Below are positions 43,680 to 54,036 of a stretch of 64,000 nt of DNA, one piece after another. How positions within the stretch are numbered: position 1 is the first letter of the stretch; each line of letters starts with the position of its first letter. A program made the position numbers and the translations under genes. Under the pieces are notes generated by a model, which saw nothing but the letters and a program-made list of their open reading frames with translations, was not told the DNA's origin and ran no database searches. This DNA is from Symbiodinium sp. CCMP2592 (taxonomy: Eukaryota > Sar > Dinophyceae > Suessiales > Symbiodiniaceae): NCBI GenBank assembly GCA_905221615.1, contig CAJNDT010003424.1, positions 205,001 through 269,000 on the forward strand, given 5' to 3'.

Positions 43680-46600
43680 TGTCTGACTAGGTTGGAGGAG
43701 TCCCACCCTCTCTTCTTGAACGTATGCTCGATTCCCCCTTTTGAAAGGTAACGCGGATAGACAGGATCTCCTTCCCCTACCTAGAAAGAAGGAGGTCTAT
43801 GCTCATGGTTTAACAGAGCTCTCTTCTTGCTCGATAACTCGTAGGGACCTGTCTGTCGGTTTATGGAAATGGAGCTTTCTTCTGTCTCATTAGATTGGAT
43901 GAAGCTTTCAGCCCCCTCTTGTCGAAGATAAGGTAGAAGGCTTTTCGAGAAGCCAGGGGAGCTGTGCCCTCTCTTGCCACGGGGTCTCTTCCTCTACCGA
44001 GAGGTAACGGAGCTCTCTTCTAGAAAGAAGCTGTCTTCTCTTACCAGGAGTAACTTGGAGTGAGTTCTCTTCTTGTTTCAGAGGATGAGGTAGAGGGCTT
44101 CTCATATCCTGTTTGAAGGCCGAACGAAGGGAGGACCAGACGTCTCTCGTCAAGGTTCGAAGTTTGGAAGAACTCCATCCTTTCTTCTTGATCGTAAGCT
44201 CTCTTCCTTTGTCTTGTAGAAGAGAGGTAGTGGGGGGGTAGCTCTGTCCTCTCTTGCTAGGAGTGAGGTCTCTTCACTGTTCTCAAGACTAAGACTTACC
44301 AAGAGGTAAGTAATGGAGCTCGCTTCTCTCACCACGAACAACTTGCAGGGGAGCCCTCTTGTTGTTCTAGAGCATGAGGTGGAGGAGTTCTCTTTCTTGT
44401 GGAAGGTTGAGGAGAGGACCAGACTTCTTTGTTTGAAGGTTGGGGGAGCCCCACCCTTTTTCTTGAGCGTATGCTCTCTTCCATTTTCTGAAGGGGTGAA
44501 GTTTTGGATAGGCAGGATCTCTTTCCCTTACCTAGAGAGAAAGTTGGCCTCCTCTTGATGACTGGGGAAACTACAATATCTGTAAAAGGGCAGCACGAAT
44601 CAAAAATACAGGGCGACGCGACCGTAAAACCCCACAAGCAAGCAGAGCTCTTTTCTTTCTCGATAACTTGGAGGGGCCCGTCTGTCATTTTTGAGATGGA
44701 GCTCTCTTCTGATCGGAAGCTCTGTTCCATGTTTTGAAGAGGAGGGGGGAGATGGTCAGGAGTTCTCGCCCCTGACTAAGAGAGAAAGGAGTCTTCTTGT
44801 CGACTGTCGACAGCGAAGTAAACACACCTCTCTTCTTTCTCGAGAAATTGGAGGAGCCTCTCTTCTGAATTGTTGGGGTAGAAGACCTGTCAGGGGATCT
44901 CTTCCTCCATCAAAGGGTACACGAGCAGCCCTCTTCTGTCTTGCGAAATTGGAGGGAGCTTTCTTCCTGCTTTGCACGATTAGGTAGAGAACTCAATAAC
45001 CTGGAAGTGCCGGTCTATCTTATTTCGAAATCGAGCTCTCTTCTGTATCATTGGATTGTATGAAGCTCTCAGTCTCCTCTTGTCGAGGCTGAGGCAGCGG
45101 GCTTTTCTGTTTGGAACGAGGAAGAGGAGATACTCAGGAGCTTTCTTAATTTCCCTGGCCAAGAGAGAAAGGAGGCTTCTTCTGGCCGACTGAGGGGTAG
45201 ACGGAGCGCTCTTCTCTCTCACGAAGTTGGAGGGGCTTGACTGCTATTTTGCAATAAAGCCCTCGTCTGTCTCACAAGGTTGGAGGAGTCCCACCCTCTC
45301 TTCTTGAACGTATAGGGTATGCTTGCTTCCCTCTTTTGCAAGGTAATGGGGGTAGTCAGGGTCTCCTTCCCTTACCTAGAAAGAAGGAGGTCTCGGCTGA
45401 TGGGTTAACGGAGCCCCCTTCTTGCTCGATAACTCGTAGGGACCTGTCTGTCGGTTTATGGAATGGAGCTTTCTTCTTTCTCATTAGATTGGATGAAGCT
45501 TTCAGTCCCCTCTTGTCGAAGATGAGGTAGAAGGCTTTTCGAGAAGCCAGGGGAGCTCCCCTCTCTTGCCAGGGGGTCTCTTCCTCTACTGAGGATGAGG
45601 TAGAGGGCTTCTCATCTCCTGTTTGAAGGCCGGGCGAAGGGAGGACCAGACGTCTCTCGTCAAGGTTGGAAGTTTGGAAGAGCTCCATTCTTTCTTCTTG
45701 ATCGTAAGCTCTCTTCCCTTGTCTTGTAGAAGAGAGCTCTGTCCTCTCTTGCTAGGAGTGAAGTCTCTGCACTGTTCTCAAGACTAAGAAGCGACTTACC
45801 AAGAGGTAATGGAGCTCGCCGCTCTTACTACGAATAACTTGCAGGGGAGCCCTCTTGTTGCTTGAGAGCATGAGGTGGAGGAGTTCTCTTTCTTGTGGAA
45901 GGTTGGAGAGAAGACCAGACTTCTTTGTTTGAAGGTTGGGGGAGACCCACCCTTTCTCTTGAGCGTATGCTCTCTCCATTTTCTGAAGAGGTCAAGTTCA
46001 GGCAGGATCTCCTTCCCTTACCTAGAGAGAAAGTTGGCCTCCTCTTGATGACTGAGGAAACTACAATATCTTTAAAAGGGCAGCACGAATCAGAAATACA
46101 GGGCGACGCGACCGTAAAACCACACAAGCAAGCGGAGCTCTTTTCTTTCTCGATAACTTGGAGGGGCCCGTCTGTCATTTTTCAGAGCTCTCTTCTGATC
46201 GGAAGCTCTCTTCCATGTTTTGAAGAGAAGGGGGGAGATGGTCAGGAGTTCTCGCCCCTGACTAAGAGAGAAAGGAGTCTTCTTGTCGACTCTCGACAGA
46301 GATGTAAACACACCTCTCTTCTTTCTCGAGAAATTGGAGGAGCCTCTCTTCTGAGTTGTTGGGGTAGAAGACCTGTCAGGGGATCTCTTCCTCCATCAAA
46401 GGGTACAGGAGCAGCCCTCTTCTGTCTTGCGAAATTGGAGGGAGCTTTCTTCCTGTTTTGGACGATTAGGTAGAGAACCCAATAACCCAATAACTTGGAA
46501 GTGCCGGTCTATCGCTCTCTTCTGTATCATTGGATTCAGCGAGCTTTTCTGTTTGGAACGAGGAAGAGGGGATACTCAGGAGCTCTCTGAATTTCCCTTG

Positions 46601-49600
46601 CCAAGAGAGAAAGGAGGCTTCTTCTGGCCGACTGAGGGGTAGACGGAGCGCTCTTCTCTCTCACGAAGTTGGAGGGGCTTGACTGCTATTTTGCAATAAA
46701 GCCCTCGTCTGTCTCACAAGGTTGGAGGAGTCCCACCCTCTCTTCTTGAACGTATAACGTATGCTCGCTTCCCTCTGTTGCAAGGTAACGGGGATAGTCA
46801 GGACTTCCTTCCCTTGCCTAGAAAGAAGGAGGTCTCTGCTGATGGGTTAACGGAGCTCTCTTCTTGCTCGATAACTCGTAGGGACCTGTCTGTCTGTTTA
46901 TGGAAATGGAGCTCTCTTCTTTCTCATTAGATTGGATGAAGCTTTCAGTCCCCTCTTGTCGAAGATGAGGTAGAAGGCTTTTCGAGAAGGCAGGGGAGCT
47001 GTGCCCTCTCTTGCCACGGGGTCTCTTCCTCTACCGAGAGGTAACGGAGCTCTCTTCTAGAAAGAAGCTGTCTTCTCTTACCAGGGGTAACTTGGAGTGA
47101 GTTCTTTTCTTGTTTCAGAGGATGAGGTAGAGGGCTTCTCATCTAAGGCCGGACGAAGGGAGGTCCAGACGTCTCTCGTCAAGGTTGGAAGTTTGGAAGA
47201 ACTCCATCCTTTCTTCTTGATCGTAAGCTCTCTTCCTTTGTCTTGTAGAAGAGAGGGAGTGGGGGGGTAGCTCTGTCCTCTCTTGCTAGGAGTGAGGTCT
47301 CTTCACTGTTCTCAAGACTAAGACTTACCAAGAGGTAAGTAATGGAGCTCGCCGCTCTTAGCACGAATAACTTGCAGGGGAGCTCTCTTGTTGTTCTAGA
47401 GCATGAGGTGGAGGAGTTCTCTTTCTTGTGGAAGGTTGAGGAGAGGACCAGACTTCTTTGTTTGAAGGTTGGGGGAGCCCCACCCTTTCTCTTGAGCGTA
47501 CGCTCTCTTCCATTTTCGGAAGAGGTCAAGTTGGACAGGCAGGATCTCCTTCCCTTACCTAGAGAGAAAGTTGGCCTCCTCTTGATGACTGAGGAAACTA
47601 CAATATCTTTAAAAGGGCAGCACGAATCAAAAATACAGGGCGCCGCGACCGTAAAACCACACAAGCAAGCGGAGCTCTTTTCTTTCTCGGTAACTTGGAG
47701 GGGCCCGTCCGTCATTTTTGAGAGCTCTCTTCTGATCGGAAGCTCTCTTCCGTGTTTTGAAGAGGAGGGGGGAGATGGTCAGGAGTTCTCGCCCCTGACT
47801 AAGAGAGAAAGGAGTCTTCTTGTCGACTGTCGACAGAGAGGCAAACACACCTCTCTCCTTTCTCGAGAAATTGGAGGAGCCTCTCTTCTGAGTTGTTGGG
47901 GTAGAAGACCTGTCAGGGGATCTCTTCCTCCATCAAAGGGTACAGGAGCAGCCCTCTTCTGTCTTGCGAAATTGGAGGGAGCTTTCTTCCTGTTTTGGAA
48001 GATTAGGTAGAGAACCCAATAACTTGGAAGTGCCGGTCTATCTTATTTCGAAACCGAGCTCTCTTCTGTACCATTGGATTCAGCGGGCTTTTCTGCTTGG
48101 AACGAGGAAGAGGAGATACTCAGGAGCTCTTAATTTCCCTTGCCAAGAGAGAAAGGAGGCCTCTTCTGGCCGACTGAGGGGTAGACGAAGCGCTCTTCTC
48201 TCTCCCGAAGTTGGAGGGGCTTGACTGCAAAGGCCCTCGTCTGTCTCACAAGGTTGGAGGAGTCCCACCCTCTCTTCTTGAACGTATAGGGTATGCTTGC
48301 TTCCCTCTTTTGAAAATTTTGAAAGGCAACGGGGATAGTCAGGATCTCCTTCCCTTACCTACAAAAAGGAGGTCTCTGCTGATGGGTTAACGGGGCTCCC
48401 TTCTTGCTCGATAACTCGTAGGGACCTGTCTGTCTGTTTATGGAAATGGAGCAGCCCCCTCTTGTCGAAGATGAGGTAGAAGGCTTTTCGAGAAGCCAGG
48501 GGAGCTCTGCCCTCTCTTGCCAGGGGGTCTGTTCCTCTACCGAGAGATAACGGAGCTCTCTTCTTGAAAGATGCTGTCTTCTTTTGGAGTAACTTGGAGT
48601 GAGTTCTCTTCTTGTTTCAAAGGATGAGGTAGAGGGCTTCTCATCTCCTGTTTGAAAGCCGGACCAAGGGGGACCAAACGTCTCTCGTCAAGGTTGGAAG
48701 TTTGGAAGAACCTTGATCGTGAGCTCTCTTCCTTTGTCTTGTAGAAGAGAGGGAGTGGAGGGGTGGCTCTGTCCTCTCTTGCTAGGAGTGAGGTCTCTTC
48801 ACTGTTCTGAAGACTAAGACTTACCAAGAGGTAAGTAAGGGAGCTCGCCGCTCTTACTACGAATAACTTGCAGGGGAGCCCTCTTGTTGTTTTAGAGCAT
48901 GAGGTGGAGGAGTTCTCTTTCTTGTGGAAGGTTGAGGAGAGGACCAGACTTCTTTGTTTGAAGGTTGGGGGAGACCCACCCTTTCTCTTGAGCGTACGCT
49001 CTCTTCCATTTTCTGAAGAGGTCAAGTTGGACAGGCAGGACCTCCTTCCCTTACCTACAGAGAAAGTTGGCCTCCTCTTGATGACTGAGGAAACTACAAT
49101 ATCTTTAAAAGGGCAGCACGAATCAAAAATACAGGGCGCCGCGACCGTAAAACCACACAAGCAAGCAGAGCTCTTTTTTTCTCGATAACTTGGAGGGGCC
49201 CGTCTGTCATTTTTGAGAGCTCTCTTCTGATCGGAAGCTCTCTTCCGTGTTTTGAAGAGGAGAGGGGAGATGGTCAGGAGTTCCCGCCCCTGACTAAGAG
49301 AGAAAGGAGTCTTCTTGTCGACTGTCGACAAAGAAGTAAACACACCTCTCTTCTTTCTCAAGAAATTGGAGGAGCCTCTCTTCTGAGTTGTTGGGGTAGA
49401 AGACCTGTCAGGGGATCTCTTCCTCCATCAGAGGGTACAGGAGCAGCCCTCTTCTGTCTTGCGAAATTGGAGGGAGCTTTCTTTCTCTGTTGGACGATTA
49501 GGTAGAGAACTCAATAACCTGGAAGTGCCGGTCTATCTTATTTCGAAATCGAGCTCTCTTCTGTATCATTGGATTGGATGAAGCTCTCAGTCTCCTCTTG

Positions 49601-50440
49601 TCGAGGCTGAGGCAGCGGGCTTTTCTGTTTGGAACGAGGAAGAGGAGATACTCAGGAGCTTTCTTAATTTCCCTGGCCAAGAGAGAAAGGAGGCTTCTTC
49701 TGGCCGACTGAGGGGTAGACGGAGCGCTCTTCTCTCTCACGAAGTTGGAGGGGCTTGACTGCTATTTTGCAATAAAGCCCTCGTCTGTCTCACAAGGTTG
49801 GAGGAGTCCCACCCTCTCTTCTTGAACGTATAACGTATGCTCGCTTCCCTCTGTTGCAAGGTAACGGGGATAGTCAGGACTTCCTTCCCTTGCCTAGAAA
49901 GAAGGAGGTCTCTGCTGATGGGTTAACGGAGCTCTCTTCTTGCTCGATAACTCGTAGGGACCTGTCTGTCTGTTTATGGAAATGGAGCTCTCTTCTTTCT
50001 CATTAGATTGGATGAAGCTTTCAGTCCCCTCTTGTCGAAGATTTGGTAGAAGGCTTTTCGAGAAGGCAAGGGAGCTGTGCCCTCTCTTGCCACGGGGTCT
50101 CTTCCTCTACCGAGAGGTAACGGAGCTCTCTTCTAGAAAGAAGCTGTCTTCTCTTACCAGGGGTAACTTGGAGTGAGTTCTTTTCTTGTTTCAGAGGATG
50201 AGGTAGAGGGCTTCTCATCTCCTGTTTGAAGGCCGGACGAAGGGAGGACTAGACGTCTCTCGTCAAGGTTGGAAGTTTGGAAGAACTCCATGCTTTCTTC
50301 TTGATCGTAAGCTCTCTTCCTTTGTCTTGAAGAAGAGAGGCAGTGAGGGGGTGGCTCTGTCTTCTTTGCTTGGAGTGAGGTCTCTTCACTGTTCTCAAGA
50401 CTGCAAAGCGACTTACCAAAAGGTATACTGGAACTCTCTT
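43680..50440. repeat. higher-order tandem array, about 4.5 units of roughly 1.5 kb
   Basis: A landmark CTGACTAAGAGAGAAAGGAG recurs at 44772, 46258, 47795 and 49290 (spacings 1486, 1537 and 1495). Another, GGAGTCCCACCCTCTCTTCT, recurs near 43693, 45285, 46726, 48257 and 49800. Within each unit a short purine/pyrimidine motif around GGAGCTCTCTTCT recurs every few dozen bases, so the array looks like diverged short repeats organised into larger units. Units differ by many small insertions, deletions and substitutions. Frames up to about 274 codons occur on both strands but are not conserved as protein. Confidence 0.93.
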
Positions 50441-50520
50441 CGCTCCGGTTTGGTGGCTCAGAGGCTGGAATCCGCTGGAATCCAACCCAGGCAGATCACA
50501 ACCTACGCACAAGCCCCTCC

Positions 50521-51490
50521 CGGTTTAGATAGTTTAGATAGTTTGAATAGTTTAGATAGTTTGGGCCCCCCCCGTGCCCCCCAAACTATCTAAACTCAGG
50601 GGCGAAACCCGCAAAGGGGCGTAACCCGCTCCGGGGCGAAACCCGCTCAGGGGCGAAACCCGCTCAGGGGCGAAACAGAGGCGAAACCCGCAAAGGGGCA
50701 AAACCCGCTCCGAACCCGCTCAGGGGCGTAACCCGCAAAGGGGCGAAACCCGCTCAGGGCGAAACCCGCACAGGGGGAAGGAAACCCGCTCAGGGGCGAA
50801 ACCCGCTTAGGGGGGCGAAATGCGCTCAGGGGCGAAACCCGCACAGGGGCGAAACCCGCTCCGGGCGAAACCCGCTCAGGGGGGAAACCCGCTCAGGTGC
50901 GCTCTGGTCTAAACCCCTCCCGTTTTAGATAGTTTGGGTAGTTTGGGCCCTTCCCCGTGCCACCCCGAACTATCTAAACTATCTAAACCCCTCTCTCTCC
51001 AGACCGACGGGAGACACCCAAACTATCTAAACTGGGAGGGGTTTAGATAGTTTAGATAGTTTGGGTGGCACGGGGGAAGGCCCAAACTATCTAAACTATC
51101 TAAACCCCTCTCTCTCCAGACCAACGGGAGACCCCCAAACTATCTAAACTATCTAAACTATCCAAACTATCTAAACTATCTAAACCGGGAGGGGTTTAGA
51201 TAGCTTAGATAGTTTGGGTGGCACGGGGGAAGGCCCAAACTATCTAAACTACCTAAACCCCTCTCTCTCCAGACGAACGGGAGACCCCCAAACTATCTAA
51301 ACTATCTAAACTATCCAAACTATCTAAACTATCTAAACCGGGAGGTTTAGATAGTTTAGATAGTTTGGGTGGCACGGGGGAAGGCCCAAACTATCTAAAC
51401 TATCTAAACCGGGATGGGTTTAGATAGTTTAAATAGTTTGGATAGTTTGAGCCCTCCCCGGCGTCCCACAAACTATCTAAACTATCCAAT
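50521..51490. repeat. hairpin-forming TTTAGATAG modules
   Basis: Repeats of TTTAGATAGTTTAGATAG are followed 20-30 nt later by their reverse complement (CTATCTAAACTATCTAAAC), with a spacer such as TTTGGGTGGCACGGGGGAAG. Modules recur around 50523, 50932, 51038, 51194, 51344 and 51418, separated by CCTCTCTCTCCAGACC and GGGAGACCCCCAAAC. Confidence 0.93.
50592..50905. repeat. 17-bp minisatellite GAAACCCGCTCAGGGGC
   Basis: About 18 imperfect copies of GGGGCGAAACCCGCTCA, with variants CGCAAA, CGCTCC and CGTAAC, sit between two TTTAGATAG modules. Confidence 0.93.
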
Positions 51491-51524
51491 CCCCTTCTGG
51501 CTTAAATACCCCAAACAGGAACGC

Positions 51525-51612
51525 CACATTATACATAAAGGCTTCTCTTACATACATATATATATATATATATGCTCACCCCCCCCCCCCGGTGACAGAC
51601 CACGGGTCTAAA
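51525..51612. repeat. central double box (right arm of first pair, left arm of second)
   Basis: CACATTATACATAAAGG and (TA)n match the box at 43.44-43.52 kb in inverted orientation. The continuing GCTCAC-poly(C)-GGTGACAGACCA matches the box at 53.82 kb, also inverted. This site therefore serves as a boundary for both repeat-bounded segments. Confidence 0.75.
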
Positions 51613-53320
51613 AAACACCGTGCACAACGATATTCTGTGAAGCAAAACCGTTACATGAGGTATATAGTATAGCACCAGACGTGCGGCACATGAGTTACGT
51701 AATAGTCTTGTGGTAGTATCGGTATTAGGGTGAGTATTGTTATTAATATTAGTACTATTGCTTGCTGTAAGTATACGTATCAATATTGCCAACTATAAAT
51801 TAGTGTTAGTGCTCATGTTCGTGTTAGAGTTAGCGCTAGTGCCAGTGTCAATGTCAGTAATACAGCACCACTGCTACGAGTAGTATCAGTATCAGTCTTA
51901 ATGCTGGGTTTAACAGCAGCTTATATTCGCAGAAGTGCTAGTATTAGTATCAATATTAGAACTAGTTAGTTTTGATATGTTAGTATATTGATAGTCTCGT
52001 ATATTAGCAGATTAGTATATCAATACATCAATGTATTCGGACAGCAAAATATTTGCATACTTGTATACTAGTATATTTTACATGTTAGTACAACTGGTGC
52101 ATGACTACACTACTATACTGCTGTATTAGCTTACTAGTATATTGACATACCAGTATATTCGTACGTTAGCATATTAGTGTACGAATATGTGTACTATATT
52201 ACTGTTTTATCTAATCATGTATAAGTATATCAGTATGTTGGCATATTAGTATACGAACTTGTCATGTCGGTATTCTTGCATAGTGCAGTAGCCGTATATG
52301 ATTATAGTCACATATTCGTATAGTATATTCATACAACAACGAGAAGTATATTGATACATTGGTATATGGGTATATGCCTATGCCAAAGCATTAATACATG
52401 AATGCACTGATGTATATATCTGTATCTTAAGATAGTGGTACGTATTTTATGTACATGAGTATATGCAGGTGTCTATTAGTAATGGTATTAGTTTTCATAT
52501 CAATATGAATATACTATTGGTATTCGTAGGAGTATTAATGTCAATACTAGTAGAAGTAGGACTATTTATACTCGTAATAGCCATAATATGAGTGTTCATG
52601 CTGGTAATACTAGTGGCATTCTTGAATATGCAGCAGATTATCAAAGTCCGTATTAGTGTTGGTGATAGCACTACTGTTAACGCACAAGGGTTTACGTATT
52701 CGTATTCGTAGGAGTATAAATAGCTATGTAAATATTGATGTTAGTATAGATTTTGTGTTAAGTATTAGCAGTAGTGTTAGCGTTAGTACTATCATATTAT
52801 TGATGATATACATTCGAAAGAATGTTTGTATTGTTATTACTCTTGACCACGTGAAATTCTAACAGTTGAATTCATGAGTGAGTTAAAGGATTTGTATTTT
52901 AATATGGTGGTATGCATGTTTATGTACATTAGTACATACAGGTGTGTGTTAGTATTGGTATTATTATACATTATTATCAATATGAATATGGTTATTGATA
53001 TGCGTAGGAGTACTAAGAGCAATACTAATCAATCTTAGTATTTGTGTTATGCATATTCGTACTAAGCTTTATAGAAGTGTAATATTAGTAGTAATGCTGG
53101 TATTAGCTTGAGCATTCAACAAATGATCAATGTCAGTATGTTCAATGGCAATACTATATGTAGGAGTATCAATACATATATGTATATATAGATATACAGA
53201 TAGATAGAGAGATATTCGTGTAAATATGGGCATGAGTATTGACAGCCCTTGCCTTTGCAAGTAATCTGGTCCGATGCGGAGACTAGCACGACAAGGCGCG
53301 CGGGTGTCCTACCAAGAAAG
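51613..53320. repeat. AT-rich degenerate repeat region
   Basis: About 1.7 kb dominated by GTATTAGTAT, GTTAGTGT and TATATTAGTA-like words on the plus strand, much lower in GC than the rest of the window. No gene seen. A TATATATAGATATACAGATA stretch lies near 53180. Confidence 0.8.
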
Positions 53321-53419
53321 GAATTACAGAGCACACGTGTATGGATGAGGGTTGTGCTGATACACTACATAGTAAGCACTACACAGTAATCTTACTTGAG
53401 TCATATATAGAACAGATTC

Positions 53420-53755
53420 CAGCATTTCCAAAATTTCCAAAATTTCCAAAATTCTCTCCCCTAACTTTCCGCATTTCCAAAATTTCCAAAATTTCCAAAA
53501 TTTCCAAAATTTCCAAAATTTCCAAAATTTCCAAATTTCCAAAATTTCCAAAATTTCCAAAATTTCCAAAATTTCCCGACCTAGTCGACAGGATTTTTCC
53601 AAAACATAAGGGCGGACTTTTTGGAAATTTTGGAAATTTTGGAAATTTTGGAAATTTCGGAAATTTTGGAAATTTTGGAAATTTTGGAAACTTTGGAAAT
53701 CTGGAAAGTTAGGGGAGAGAATTTTGGAAATTTTGGAAATTTTGGAATTGAGGCT
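53420..53755. repeat. large hairpin of (CCAAAATTT)n and its inverse
   Basis: The left arm, about 53425-53577, is (CCAAAATTT)n, interrupted once by TCTCTCCCCTAACTTTCC. The right arm, about 53617-53752, is the reverse complement, including GGAAAGTTAGGGGAGAGA at the mirror position. The spacer of about 40 nt contains CTAGTCGACAGG. Frames through it give repeated NFG or FPK and are not genes. Confidence 0.95.
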
Positions 53756-53770
53756 TTGAAAGCTGAGTGC

Positions 53771-53882
53771 CCCCTCCCCCCGATCACAGACCATGCACTA
53801 CGACTGAGTCGAAAGGGTATGGTCTGTCATGGGGGGGGGGGGTGACCGTATATATATATATGTGTGTGTGTTCACAGTATGC

Positions 53883-53926
<44 letters not shown>
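53771..53926. repeat. right inverted box with (TA)n and (GA)n
   Basis: A local palindrome pairs CCCCGATCACAGACCAT with ATGGTCTGTCATGGGG. It is followed by poly-G, TGACC and (TA)n, then (GA)n at 53884-53926. The TGGTCTGTCA/poly-G/GTGA/(TA)n part is an inverted copy of the box at 51563-51612. Confidence 0.8.
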
Positions 53927-53927
<1 letters not shown>

Positions 53928-54036
53928 CCTCGGCCACAGTGTTGTATCTGTCCGGATATGTGTACTCTCAGTGTACTATGTCATATCCACATTGCACGAC
54001 CCAGACAAACCTGATAAGCAGGAGCACGTACCTGCT

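Noticed and set aside
43908-50593. Many open frames of 60-274 codons on both strands inside the tandem array
   Set aside because: They exist because the repeat is stop-poor, change length and frame between units, lack motifs and overlap on opposite strands.
50592-50905. Regular short repeats resembling a CRISPR array
   Set aside because: Units are directly adjacent with no unique spacers, no cas genes are present, and the genome is eukaryotic.
50521-51490. TTTAGATAG repeats as telomere sequence
   Set aside because: The dinoflagellate telomere unit is TTTAGGG; this unit differs and alternates orientation.
53324-53845. Frames encoding repeated NFG or FPK
   Set aside because: They are direct translations of the 9-bp repeat hairpin.
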